In this document: positions 24,996 to 32,120 of the stretch, in pieces
Position numbering within the stretch: the stretch's first letter is position 1
Layout: every line of letters begins with the position of its first letter
Assembly (NCBI GenBank): GCA_965372355.1
Contig: CBDVBZ010000017.1
Coordinates: 1-38,609, forward strand
Source: CBDVBZ01 sp965372355
Lineage (GTDB): Bacteria > Krumholzibacteriota > Krumholzibacteriia > WVZY01
Length of the DNA: 38,609 nucleotides
Direction: 5' to 3'
Notes under the pieces: model-generated
What the model saw: the letters and a program-made list of their open reading frames with translations, nothing else
Told to the model about the DNA's origin: nothing
Database searches by the model: none
Position numbers and translations under genes: made by a program

Positions 24996-25820
24996 ATGAA
25001 GATCGCACTCGTACAACAAACCGCATCGGAAAACCGTGAAGTCAACAGACTGCGCGGGCTCGAGGCTGTGGACAAAGCCGTGCAGCAGGGCGCGCAGGTG
25101 GTGTGCTTTGCCGAGCTCGCCTTCGAACGGTTCTATCCGCAGGAGCCCGCGACGGACGACACGCTCGCGCTGGCAGAACCGATTCCGGGGCCGACGACGG
25201 AGATGTTTGCCGCCCGCGCATCCGATCTCGGTGTGGTGATCGTTCTTAACATTTTCGAGCGCGACGGAGATCGCACCTACGATGCGTCGCCCGTGATCGG
25301 CCACGATGGCCGGTTGCTCGGCGTGACACGCATGGTCCACATCGCCGAGTACGAAGGATTTCATGAGCAGGGCTATTACGCGCCGGGCGATCGCGGGGCG
25401 CCGGTCTACAACACGCCGTTTGGACGGATCGGCGTGGCGATATGCTATGATCGCCACTACCCCGAATACATGCGGGCGCTCGCACTGGCCGGGGCGGACG
25501 TCGTTGTGGTCCCGCAGGCCGGCGCCGTGGACGAGTGGCCCGACGGTTTGTACGAGGCGGAAATGCAGGTGGCGGCGTTTCAGAACGGGTTCTACACGGC
25601 CCTCTGCAATCGTGTGGGTGAGGAGCACAAACTCAACTTCGCCGGCGAGTCGTTTGTTTGCAACCCGGGGGGCGAAGTGATCGCGCGAGCGGGGCAGGGC
25701 ACCGAAGAGACGCTGATCTGTGATCTCGATATCGACAAGGTCTCGAGTTCACACGCGCGCCGGATGTTCTTCCGCGATCGACGACCGGAGCTCTACCACG
25801 GCTGGCTCAAACGCAAATAG
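24996..25820 (+). CDS. Carbon-nitrogen hydrolase (nitrilase superfamily) with altered catalytic lysine
   Basis: A 274-residue member of the nitrilase superfamily, near the N-carbamoylputrescine/omega-amidase-like branch. These enzymes hydrolyse C-N bonds of amides or carbamoyl groups with a Glu-Lys-Cys triad. Here Glu40 (CFAELAFE) and Cys150 (VAICYDRHYPE) are present, as is the second glutamate in FHEQGYY. The triad lysine, expected in an R-K-x-H-I context at residue 113, is Met in TRMVHIAEY. Either this is a divergent subfamily with another mechanism, or a non-catalytic binding protein. The C-terminal half, including FAGESFVCNPGGEVI, is intact and does not look decayed. It sits between the aminotransferase and serA, 11 bases before the latter. 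Confidence 0.85.
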   Translation: MKIALVQQTASENREVNRLRGLEAVDKAVQQGAQVVCFAELAFERFYPQEPATDDTLALAEPIPGPTTEMFAARASDLGVVIVLNIFERDGDRTYDASPVIGHDGRLLGVTRMVHIAEYEGFHEQGYYAPGDRGAPVYNTPFGRIGVAICYDRHYPEYMRALALAGADVVVVPQAGAVDEWPDGLYEAEMQVAAFQNGFYTALCNRVGEEHKLNFAGESFVCNPGGEVIARAGQGTEETLICDLDIDKVSSSHARRMFFRDRRPELYHGWLKRK

Positions 25821-25831
25821 GGGGAAAGAGA

Positions 25832-26785
25832 TTGCATAAGGTTCTTCTCACCGACAATATTGCCAGTGAAGCGCTGGATGTTTTTAGTGACTACCCGGAT
25901 ATCGAGGCGGTCACGGTTGGGACTCTCGATAAGGAAGAGCTGGCCAGAATCCTGCCCGAGTATTCCGCAGTTATCGTACGGAGTCCTACCAAGCTCACCA
26001 AGGAACTGATCGATGCCGGCACGAATCTCAAGTTCATCGGCCGGGCGGGTGTCGGTGTGGACAACATTGACATCGATGCCGCAACGGCGCGGGGGATTCC
26101 AGTAATGAACGCACCGCGCGGCAACATCGTGTCGACGGCGGAACACACGATCGCGCTTCTCATGACTCTGGCCCGCCGCATTCCCCAGGCGGATCGATCG
26201 GTCCGTGCGGAGCGGTGGGAGAGAAAAGATCTCAAAGGTGTTGAATTGAGTGGCAAGACGCTGGGTGTGATCGGGCTGGGCCGCGTGGGCCGTGAAGTAT
26301 CGCAGAGGATGCTGGCGTTTGCGATGAAGGTGATCGCGGTCGATCCCTATGTGACAGCGGAGATCGCCACGGATCTCGGTGTCGAACTCGTCGACATGGA
26401 CACGTTGCTGCGGGAGAGTGATTTCATCACGGTACACGTTCCGCTGGGAGCGGACACTCGGAGCATCATTTCCAAGCCCGAGATCAACCGGATGCGGGAT
26501 GGCGTGTTTCTGATCAACTGTGCTCGGGGCGGCGTGATCGACGAGGCGGCCGTCCGCGAAGCGCTCGATTCGGGCAAGGTGGCCGGCGTGGCCATCGATG
26601 TCTACGAGAGCGAGCCGCCGGGCGCCCATCCGCTTTTTTCCCATGAGCGATCGGTGTTTACGCCGCATCTTGGGGCGGCCACACGGGATGCGCAGATCCG
26701 CGTTGCCGTCGATGCGGCCCGCAATGTCGCCGACGCGCTCTCCAAAGGCGAGATCCGCGATGCGGTAAACGCCCCTAAGGATTAG
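25832..26785 (+). CDS. serA: D-3-phosphoglycerate dehydrogenase, short form
   Basis: First step of serine synthesis: oxidation of 3-phosphoglycerate to 3-phosphohydroxypyruvate with NAD. The 317 residues hold the two Rossmann domains of D-2-hydroxyacid dehydrogenases: GLGRVGREV for NAD binding, NCARGGVIDE with the catalytic Arg, VYESEPP with Glu and TPHLGA with His. GRAGVGVDNID is typical of SerA rather than lactate or formate dehydrogenases. The C-terminal ACT and intervening regulatory domains of long SerA are absent, so feedback by serine through an ACT domain is not expected. The start is TTG at 25832 with GGGGAA upstream; there is no ATG or GTG near the natural N-terminus. Confidence 0.88.
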   Translation: MHKVLLTDNIASEALDVFSDYPDIEAVTVGTLDKEELARILPEYSAVIVRSPTKLTKELIDAGTNLKFIGRAGVGVDNIDIDAATARGIPVMNAPRGNIVSTAEHTIALLMTLARRIPQADRSVRAERWERKDLKGVELSGKTLGVIGLGRVGREVSQRMLAFAMKVIAVDPYVTAEIATDLGVELVDMDTLLRESDFITVHVPLGADTRSIISKPEINRMRDGVFLINCARGGVIDEAAVREALDSGKVAGVAIDVYESEPPGAHPLFSHERSVFTPHLGAATRDAQIRVAVDAARNVADALSKGEIRDAVNAPKD

Positions 26786-26805
26786 CGCAATAATCACGCT
26801 ATAGC

Positions 26806-26834
26806 TTGACGTATTGCCCATTTAGGAGTATACT
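26806..26834 (+). promoter_or_regulatory. Strong sigma70 promoter directly abutting an ATG
   Basis: TTGACG (26806-26811) and TATACT (26829-26834) are separated by exactly 17 bases. The predicted transcription start, about 7 bases after the -10, falls at 26841-26842. The ATG of the next gene is at 26842, so the mRNA is expected to be leaderless. Confidence 0.7.
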
Positions 26835-26841
26835 ATCTGTG

Positions 26842-27345
26842 ATGAATTGTGTGCGTAACAGACTCGGGCGGGGATTGCTCACCGCTTTTGGGGTCGGGGC
26901 ATTTATGCTCCTTGTGTTTCTTCCGCCACAGGACGTGGTGGGGTCCGAGGATGCGATGAAGACGCTCCCGGCATTCGAGCGCTACCGGTGTGCCTTGTGC
27001 CACGTCAATCCGTCTCCCAATGACGAGCATCCAAATCTCAATGATTTTGGCAAAGATTTCTTGGGCAACAACGGAATCTGGGACCACACACTGGCCGTGA
27101 TGAACTCGGATGGAGACCGCTGTTCGAACGGTGCGGAGATCGGGGATCGTGATGGCGACGGGGAGTTCGATGAGCCGGGTCACCGTGCGTGGGAGAACAG
27201 CAACCCGGGCAACCCCTCCGATTGTACGGCCCCGCTCAGCGAAGACACCTGGGGTATCATCAAGCAGATCTTTCGCCAGGAGTTCGAGGAGTACGTGCAC
27301 GAAGAGCCCGAATGGGAGTATTTTACGCTGTATTTTGGGTCTTGA
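26842..27345 (+). CDS. Secreted temptin-like protein with CxxCH motif
   Basis: A 167-residue exported protein. After a signal peptide (basic N-region, hydrophobic core GAFMLLVFLPP) the mature part has CALCH at 50-54, which is a possible haem c site or part of a disulfide-bonded head. The segment LNDFGKDFLGNNGIWD, then MNSDGDRCSNGAEIGDRDGD, then NPGNPSDC follows the layout of temptin-type Cys/Cys domains (FG-x-x-F, W, D-S-D-G-D-x-x-x-NG-x-E-x-GD, NPG). The DSDGD and DRDGDG stretches look like Ca2+-binding loops. A longer frame back to TTG 26806 would include the promoter, so I use ATG 26842. It carries its own promoter and terminator. Function is unknown; electron transfer or surface binding are possibilities. 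Confidence 0.8.
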   Translation: MNCVRNRLGRGLLTAFGVGAFMLLVFLPPQDVVGSEDAMKTLPAFERYRCALCHVNPSPNDEHPNLNDFGKDFLGNNGIWDHTLAVMNSDGDRCSNGAEIGDRDGDGEFDEPGHRAWENSNPGNPSDCTAPLSEDTWGIIKQIFRQEFEEYVHEEPEWEYFTLYFGS

Positions 27346-27389
27346 TTTCGCGCCCGGGACCCTGTATAACTACTTGGGCTTGTTGAACG

Positions 27390-27415
27390 ACAACCGCCAA
27401 CGCGCGGTTGTTTTT
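27390..27415 (+). terminator. Rho-independent terminator after the temptin-like gene
   Basis: A perfect 8-bp stem ACAACCGC (27390-27397) and GCGGTTGT (27404-27411) with a 6-base loop runs directly into TTTTTATG. The T-tract on the plus strand shows it ends transcripts of the temptin-like gene, separating it from purA. Confidence 0.85.
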
Positions 27416-27443
27416 ATGCCTGCACACGATTGACGCCCGTCAC

Positions 27444-27461
27444 CGGTGGCGCCTGCCACCG
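27444..27461 (+). other. Hairpin in the purA leader
   Basis: A 7-bp stem CGGTGGC/GCCACCG with a GCCT loop lies about 28 bases before the purA start, downstream of a TTGACG at 27430. It could affect mRNA stability or access to the AAGGAA ribosome-binding site. No known riboswitch is recognised. Confidence 0.35.
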
Positions 27462-27488
27462 CGGCTTTCATTTCAAGGAATAACTCAC

Positions 27489-28772
27489 ATGTCGGTTTCA
27501 TTGATCGTTGGTGGGCAGTGGGGTGATGAGGGCAAGGCCAAGATCATCGACTATCTGGCGCGCGATGCGGATTATGTCGTCCGCTATCAGGGTGGCGCCA
27601 ACGCCGGCCACACCGTAGTCGCCGATGGCAAGCGGTTCGCGTTTCACCTGGTGCCATCCGGTATTCTCTACCCGGATGTACGCTGCGTGCTGGGAGGGGG
27701 AATGGTCATCGACCCGCTGGCGCTCGCCCGGGAAATCGATGAGATCGTCGCGGAAGGGATCAACGTCGACGGGCGCATCGCGATCAGCGAGCAGGCGCAC
27801 CTGGTGATGCCATACCATATTGCCCTGGACGGCGCCTCGGAGAACAGGCTGGGCGCTCGGGCCATCGGGACCACACGCAAGGGGATTGGCCACACGTATA
27901 CTGACAAGACGGCCCGCAGGGGCGTTCGGGCGGGTGATTTCCTGAGGACGCGCGGCGATTTCGAGGAGTTGCTGAGGAAGAAGATCCGCGAAAACAATCG
28001 GACGATTCGGCAGCTCGGGGGATCGCCGGTACCCGTTACAAAAGCGGTGACCGAATTGCTGCGTGTCAAGAGAAAGCTGGAGCCGCTTATCGCCGATACC
28101 CGGGTCCTTTTGTGGGACGCCATCGACAAAAAGAAGAACATCCTTCTAGAGGGGGCCCAGGGGACGTTTCTGGATGTGGATCACGGGACGTATCCTTTCG
28201 TGACGTCGAGCAATCCAACGGCTGGGGGAGCGATTGTCGGTACGGGTCTCCCGCCTCAGTCGCTGGTTCGTATTATCGGAATCTTCAAGGCGTACTGCAC
28301 ACGTGTGGGCAATGGTCCGTTTCCGACGGAGGATCTCCACAAGAAGGGCGAGAAGCTCCGCGATTTGGGTAACGAATACGGTACGACGACGGGACGGCCA
28401 CGGCGTTGCGGCTGGTTCGATGTCGTCGCGGCGCGGACGGCGGTGAAATTGAGCGGGATCACGGAGATCGCCCTGACCAAGCTCGATGTGCTGGATACGT
28501 TCGATGAGATCAAGGTGTGCACATCGTATCGCTGCGGCAAGAGCCGTCTCGAGTACTTTCCGAACGATGTGCGTTCGCTCGTGCGGTGCAAGCCGCACTA
28601 CGAAGTGATGGAGGGATGGAAAGAGAACACGAATAGCGCCGATCGCTCCGAGCTCCCGCGCAAGGCGGCGGCCTATGTCAGCTATTTGGAGGAACTGGTC
28701 GGGTGCCGGGTCAACCTCGTCTCAACGGGCCCGGAGCGATCCGCAATGATCAAGCTCTTCGCGGGGCCGTAA
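27489..28772 (+). CDS. purA: Adenylosuccinate synthetase
   Basis: GTP-dependent ligase joining IMP and aspartate, the first step from IMP to AMP. The 427 residues include GGQWGDEGKAKIIDY with Asp13 and GGANAGHTV with His41, the catalytic pair at the same numbers as in E. coli. The loop has GKAK where many enzymes have GKGK, a variant I recall from spirochaete enzymes. GIGHTYTDKTARRGVRAGD, LLEGAQGTFLDVDHGTYPFVTSSN and TTGRPRRCGWFD are all intact. I start at ATG 27489 with AAGGAA about 9 bases upstream. It has a terminator before it and lies upstream of tRNA-Lys. Confidence 0.96.
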   Translation: MSVSLIVGGQWGDEGKAKIIDYLARDADYVVRYQGGANAGHTVVADGKRFAFHLVPSGILYPDVRCVLGGGMVIDPLALAREIDEIVAEGINVDGRIAISEQAHLVMPYHIALDGASENRLGARAIGTTRKGIGHTYTDKTARRGVRAGDFLRTRGDFEELLRKKIRENNRTIRQLGGSPVPVTKAVTELLRVKRKLEPLIADTRVLLWDAIDKKKNILLEGAQGTFLDVDHGTYPFVTSSNPTAGGAIVGTGLPPQSLVRIIGIFKAYCTRVGNGPFPTEDLHKKGEKLRDLGNEYGTTTGRPRRCGWFDVVAARTAVKLSGITEIALTKLDVLDTFDEIKVCTSYRCGKSRLEYFPNDVRSLVRCKPHYEVMEGWKENTNSADRSELPRKAAAYVSYLEELVGCRVNLVSTGPERSAMIKLFAGP

Positions 28773-28810
28773 GACGCCTCCGCGGCGGTGGCACGGCACA
28801 TGATGCCGGG

Positions 28811-28839
28811 TTGACACGTTTTTTCGATCGATCTATCCT
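28811..28839 (+). promoter_or_regulatory. Sigma70 promoter for tRNA-Lys
   Basis: A perfect TTGACA (28811-28816) and TATCCT (28834-28839) are separated by 17 bases. Transcription would start near 28846, about 27 bases before the tRNA. The spacer begins CGTTTTTT, as does the sequence after TTGACC upstream of tRNA-Leu. Confidence 0.75.
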
Positions 28840-28872
28840 GTCAGGGAATTCCACATAATCCCAGAGTCAGGT

Positions 28873-28948
28873 GAGTCGCTAGCTCATCCGGTAGAGCATC
28901 TGCCTTTTAAGCAGGAGGTACGGGGTTCAAGTCCCCGGCGACTCACCA
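28873..28948 (+). tRNA. tRNA-Lys (anticodon TTT)
   Basis: Acceptor arms GAGTCGC (28873-28879) and GCGACTC (28938-28944) pair fully. Discriminator A and an encoded CCA follow. The anticodon stem TCTGC/GCAGG encloses CTTTTAA, giving anticodon TTT. D-arm AGCTCATCCGGTAGAGCA and T-arm CGGGGTTCAAGTCCCCG are normal. It has its own promoter and a following hairpin terminator. Confidence 0.97.
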
Positions 28949-28989
28949 ATTTTTGTAGCAACGATTTAGGCGCAAGTCGCCGTGATAAC

Positions 28990-29024
28990 AGCCGCTTAGA
29001 CAACAGTCTAGGCGGCTTTGTCTT
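28990..29024 (+). terminator. Hairpin terminator after tRNA-Lys
   Basis: AGCCGCTTAGAC (28990-29001) pairs with GTCTAGGCGGCT (29006-29017) over 12 bp with one T-G pair and a 4-base AACA loop, followed by TTGTCTT. The stem is strong and the T-tract moderate. A smaller GGCG/CGCC hairpin lies just before it. Confidence 0.7.
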
Positions 29025-29101
29025 GGCTGCCGGTCCGGGATTGATCCGCCCGGGGAATACATTCGACCTCGATTTGACGCATACGAATGCGGGTGTTCAT
29101 G

Positions 29102-29110
29102 TGGTATACT
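29102..29110 (+). promoter_or_regulatory. Extended -10 element before the flavoprotein gene
   Basis: TGGTATACT carries a TGn extension and a TATACT -10 box. The nearest -35-like TTGACG (29075) is 24 bases away, too far for a standard spacing, so the extended -10 would have to suffice. GTGGTATA also precedes the dnaE-like gene at 34207. Confidence 0.45.
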
Positions 29111-29171
29111 CCCGGGTTCATTCCAGGCCCTTCCCACACCAGTGGTGCCTCGGCGGTACGGGGGCAAGAAG

Positions 29172-31229
29172 ATGCGGAGGATAGGGACTGAGCGCATTGA
29201 ACAACAATTCCCGACACCTATGAAGCCACCGTTAGAAACCAAGCAAGAAGTCCAATCAAGAACACCCATGTTGCAACGGATCGGTATCTGCGTTGTGATC
29301 GTCGCTGCGATTGTCGGTAATGTTGGCGTTGCCATGGGATTGATGGGAACGCAACCATCAAGGAAGACCGCGGCCGCCGCACGCGGCGAGCAAGCGAATC
29401 TTCGCCACGAGTATGATGTCTGTGTCTATGGAGGCACCTCAGGGGGTGTGATCGCTGCTTACGCTGCGGCAACGAGAGGGAAGACGGTCGTAATCGTAGA
29501 GCCTGGCGCACACCTGGGTGGCATGAGCTCGGGAGGTTTGAGCTACTCGGATGTGGGGAATGAAAACGCCATCACCGGTCTGGCTCTTGATTTCTATGAG
29601 AGAGTGGGTCAGAAATACGGTCTCTCAGAACCCGTCTATGCGTTCGAGCCTCATATTGCCGAAGAGGTATTCAGCGAGTACGTACAAGAGGCCGGGATCG
29701 ATGTCTTCTACAATAGAAGGCTCAAGTCTGTCAGCAAATCGGGAGGCCATATCGAATCAATCACTGCGGAGGATTCCGAGGATCCGTTAGCTTCTACTGA
29801 CCGGGTCCTTGTCTGCGATATCTACATCGATGCCAGTTACGAAGGGGATCTGATGGGGAACTCAGGAGCGAGTTTTGTCGTCGGGCGGGAATCGAACAAT
29901 GAGTACAACGAGCTGCTCAATGGTGTCCAGATGAGCCTGGAGCATCAATTCCCCAGTGGTATCGATCCTTACATCATCCCGGGCGATCCTTCATCCGGCC
30001 TTCTGCCGGGGATCAACCCCGAACCGATGGCTCCCACAGGATCGAATGACGACAAGGTTCAGGCGTACAACTTCCGGTTGTGTATGACCAAGGATCCAGA
30101 CAACCGCCTACCCATCCCTGAGCCAGAGAATTATGATCCGCTTGACTACGAGCTTCTTGGGCGCGCTGTGTTGGAAATGGGAACGGTGGACTTGTATGAT
30201 TTTGCGCGGATCAAACGGATCAAGCCGTGGGTGAAGAACAAATACGACTGGAACAACCGTGGGCCAGTATCTTTCGACTATATCGGCGGAAGCTGGGACT
30301 ACCCCGAACCGCCGGGAGGGTATGCCCAGAGGGAGCTTATCTGGGAGGCGCACAAGGAGTGGCAACTGGGATTCCTCAAGTTTCTGCGTACCGATCCTCG
30401 GATCCCATCGGATGTTCGGAATGAAGTTGCCACGGAGTGGGGTCTTTGTATGGATGAGTTTGTCGATACCGGAGGCTGGCCGCATCAGCTCTATATCAGG
30501 GAAGCGCGTCGTATGATGGGTCCCTATGTTATGACGGAGCACAACTGCCGGGGGGATGTAACCGTTTACGACGGCATTGCCCTTGGTTCCTACCAGATGG
30601 ACTCCCACAACACGCAGCGTGTCGTGGTCGATGGCCAGGTGAGGAACGAAGGCGATGTCCAGGAGTCGTTGAACCTCCAGTATCCAATTTCGTATCGGTC
30701 TATCACACCTTACAGGGCGGAGGCGGACAATCTTCTGGTCCCCTGGAGTCTTTCGGCTTCCCATATCGCTTTTGGCTCGATCCGTATGGAGCCGGTGTTC
30801 ATGGCGTTGGGACAGGCTTCAGGGATTGCAGCGTCGATGGCAATTGATGACGGCCAGGCAGTCCAGGATATCGATGTGGAAGCGCTCCGCGAAGCGCTTG
30901 GGTTTGGTGCCTTTCCGACGGGTATTGGTCCGGGCAACCAGCCGCAGATGAGCGTCTATCTAGATAACAACTATCCAAACCCGTTCAATCCATCAACGAC
31001 GATCCACTTTGGTGTCAAAAAGCAAAGCCATGTCTCGTTGACGATCTACAATGTGGCCGGTCGGCTGGTAAAGACGCTGGTCGACGACGATCGGAAGCCC
31101 GCGGGCGAGTACAGGGTGACGTGGGATGGCAGGGATGCCCACGGAAATGCGGTCAGTACGGGCATCTACTTTTACTGCCTGACCGCTGCCGGTACAACAC
31201 ACACAAAAAAGATGCTGCTTCTGAAGTAA
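29172..31229 (+). CDS. Secreted FAD-dependent oxidoreductase with C-terminal type IX-like sorting domain
   Basis: Exported flavoprotein of about 685 residues. After a signal peptide (hydrophobic IGICVVIVAAIVGNVGVAMG, about residues 36-55) comes a dinucleotide-binding motif YDVCVYGGTSGGVIAAYAA and VIVEPGAHLGGMSSGG, typical of the FAD_oxidored family whose members act on unknown, often glycan-linked, substrates. IDASYEGDLMGNSGASFVVGRE and MGLGQASGIA-like features (MALGQASGIAASM) support it. The last ~85 residues (YPNPFNPSTT, VSLTIYNVAGRLVKTL, GEYRVTWDGRD, GIYFYCLTA, KKMLLLK) form a FlgD-like Ig/T9SS type A sorting domain. The start is uncertain: ATG 29172 is used; 29220 and 29268 are alternatives, the last giving a compact signal peptide. 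Confidence 0.87.
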   Translation: MRRIGTERIEQQFPTPMKPPLETKQEVQSRTPMLQRIGICVVIVAAIVGNVGVAMGLMGTQPSRKTAAAARGEQANLRHEYDVCVYGGTSGGVIAAYAAATRGKTVVIVEPGAHLGGMSSGGLSYSDVGNENAITGLALDFYERVGQKYGLSEPVYAFEPHIAEEVFSEYVQEAGIDVFYNRRLKSVSKSGGHIESITAEDSEDPLASTDRVLVCDIYIDASYEGDLMGNSGASFVVGRESNNEYNELLNGVQMSLEHQFPSGIDPYIIPGDPSSGLLPGINPEPMAPTGSNDDKVQAYNFRLCMTKDPDNRLPIPEPENYDPLDYELLGRAVLEMGTVDLYDFARIKRIKPWVKNKYDWNNRGPVSFDYIGGSWDYPEPPGGYAQRELIWEAHKEWQLGFLKFLRTDPRIPSDVRNEVATEWGLCMDEFVDTGGWPHQLYIREARRMMGPYVMTEHNCRGDVTVYDGIALGSYQMDSHNTQRVVVDGQVRNEGDVQESLNLQYPISYRSITPYRAEADNLLVPWSLSASHIAFGSIRMEPVFMALGQASGIAASMAIDDGQAVQDIDVEALREALGFGAFPTGIGPGNQPQMSVYLDNNYPNPFNPSTTIHFGVKKQSHVSLTIYNVAGRLVKTLVDDDRKPAGEYRVTWDGRDAHGNAVSTGIYFYCLTAAGTTHTKKMLLLK

Positions 31230-31453
31230 ACCTCCAGCGTCTCATAGCCGACAGCACGCATACTGCGACCGGTCATATTGATATTGACTGGACAATATGC
31301 GCGTGGCTACTCTCGAAACCTGCTCCTGGTGCGAGTTGCGGACGTGCCTCGCAAAACCACCCAACGGACTTACACCCCAGCCAAATGCGTAAGCACTGCG
31401 ACCCAAGCTGCTCGACGGCGCATATCGTGTGGTTTCCAACAGAGGGGGAGACA

Positions 31454-32083
31454 GTGGGAAATCTCAAATGCCAGATCGCAGGTGTTGTGGCCGTATCACT
31501 GCTTGTGTTCTGCGTGTCGCCGGCGATATCCGGTGAGAGGGATCATGAAGGCGGGTTTTTCTTGAGGCTCGCCGCGGGGGCGGGGCCTGCGGGTACCAAG
31601 TTTTCGAACGACACGGGCGACTCTGTAGACTTGTCCGGTCTTGGTGTGGATGTCGAAATCGCGATCGGTGGGGTTATCACACCCAACCTCGCGTTGCACG
31701 GTACGCTCTGGGGATGGACGATCGCGGAGCCGGATGCTGAGGTCGTTCTTGGCGGTGGCATCCCGGTGACTGGAAAGCTGCGGGGTGATCTCAGAATCAA
31801 CGCCGTGGGTATTGGGCTGACGTACTACTTTATGCCGATCAATCTGTACCTGACCGGCTCGGTCGGTTTTGGATCGCTGACCATCGATTTGGAGACTGTT
31901 AGCGGTGAGAGCGACACCGGAGTCATTGTGGAGGCCGCTGTTGGCAAGGAATGGTTTGTGAGTAACCGCTGGGGTCTCGGGGTGGCCGTCGGCGTTACGG
32001 TTCACTCGATGCCCGATGCGATTGCATCTGAGAAATGGAGTGGCATCAGCATTCCGGTACGCTTCTCGGCGACGTTCAACTAA
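31454..32083 (+). CDS. Predicted outer-membrane beta-barrel protein
   Basis: 209-residue envelope protein. The start is GTG 31454 with a purine-rich GAGGGGGAG just upstream; the open frame back to 31121 overlaps the previous gene. A signal peptide (IAGVVAVSLLVFCVSPAISG) is followed by alternating hydrophobic strands with Gly-rich turns: GFFLRLAAGAGPAG, VDVEIAIGGVITPNLALHGTLWGW, INAVGIGLTYYFMPINLYLTGSVGFG and VIVEAAVGKEW. It ends on SIPVRFSATFN, with the terminal beta-signal-like aromatic/polar pattern. It resembles small 8-stranded OmpA/OmpW-like barrels or the autotransporter-like barrel family. The 224 bases upstream hold no gene; a weak TTGACT (31284) is the only promoter hint. Confidence 0.78.
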   Translation: MGNLKCQIAGVVAVSLLVFCVSPAISGERDHEGGFFLRLAAGAGPAGTKFSNDTGDSVDLSGLGVDVEIAIGGVITPNLALHGTLWGWTIAEPDAEVVLGGGIPVTGKLRGDLRINAVGIGLTYYFMPINLYLTGSVGFGSLTIDLETVSGESDTGVIVEAAVGKEWFVSNRWGLGVAVGVTVHSMPDAIASEKWSGISIPVRFSATFN

Positions 32084-32120
32084 TCCACGTCAGGCGCCGG
32101 ATGCGCGATACCAGGCATAG

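Noticed and set aside
28873..29171. tRNA-Lys as an integration site of a genomic island
   Set aside because: No repeat of the tRNA 3' end, integrase or phage gene is found downstream; a terminator follows immediately.
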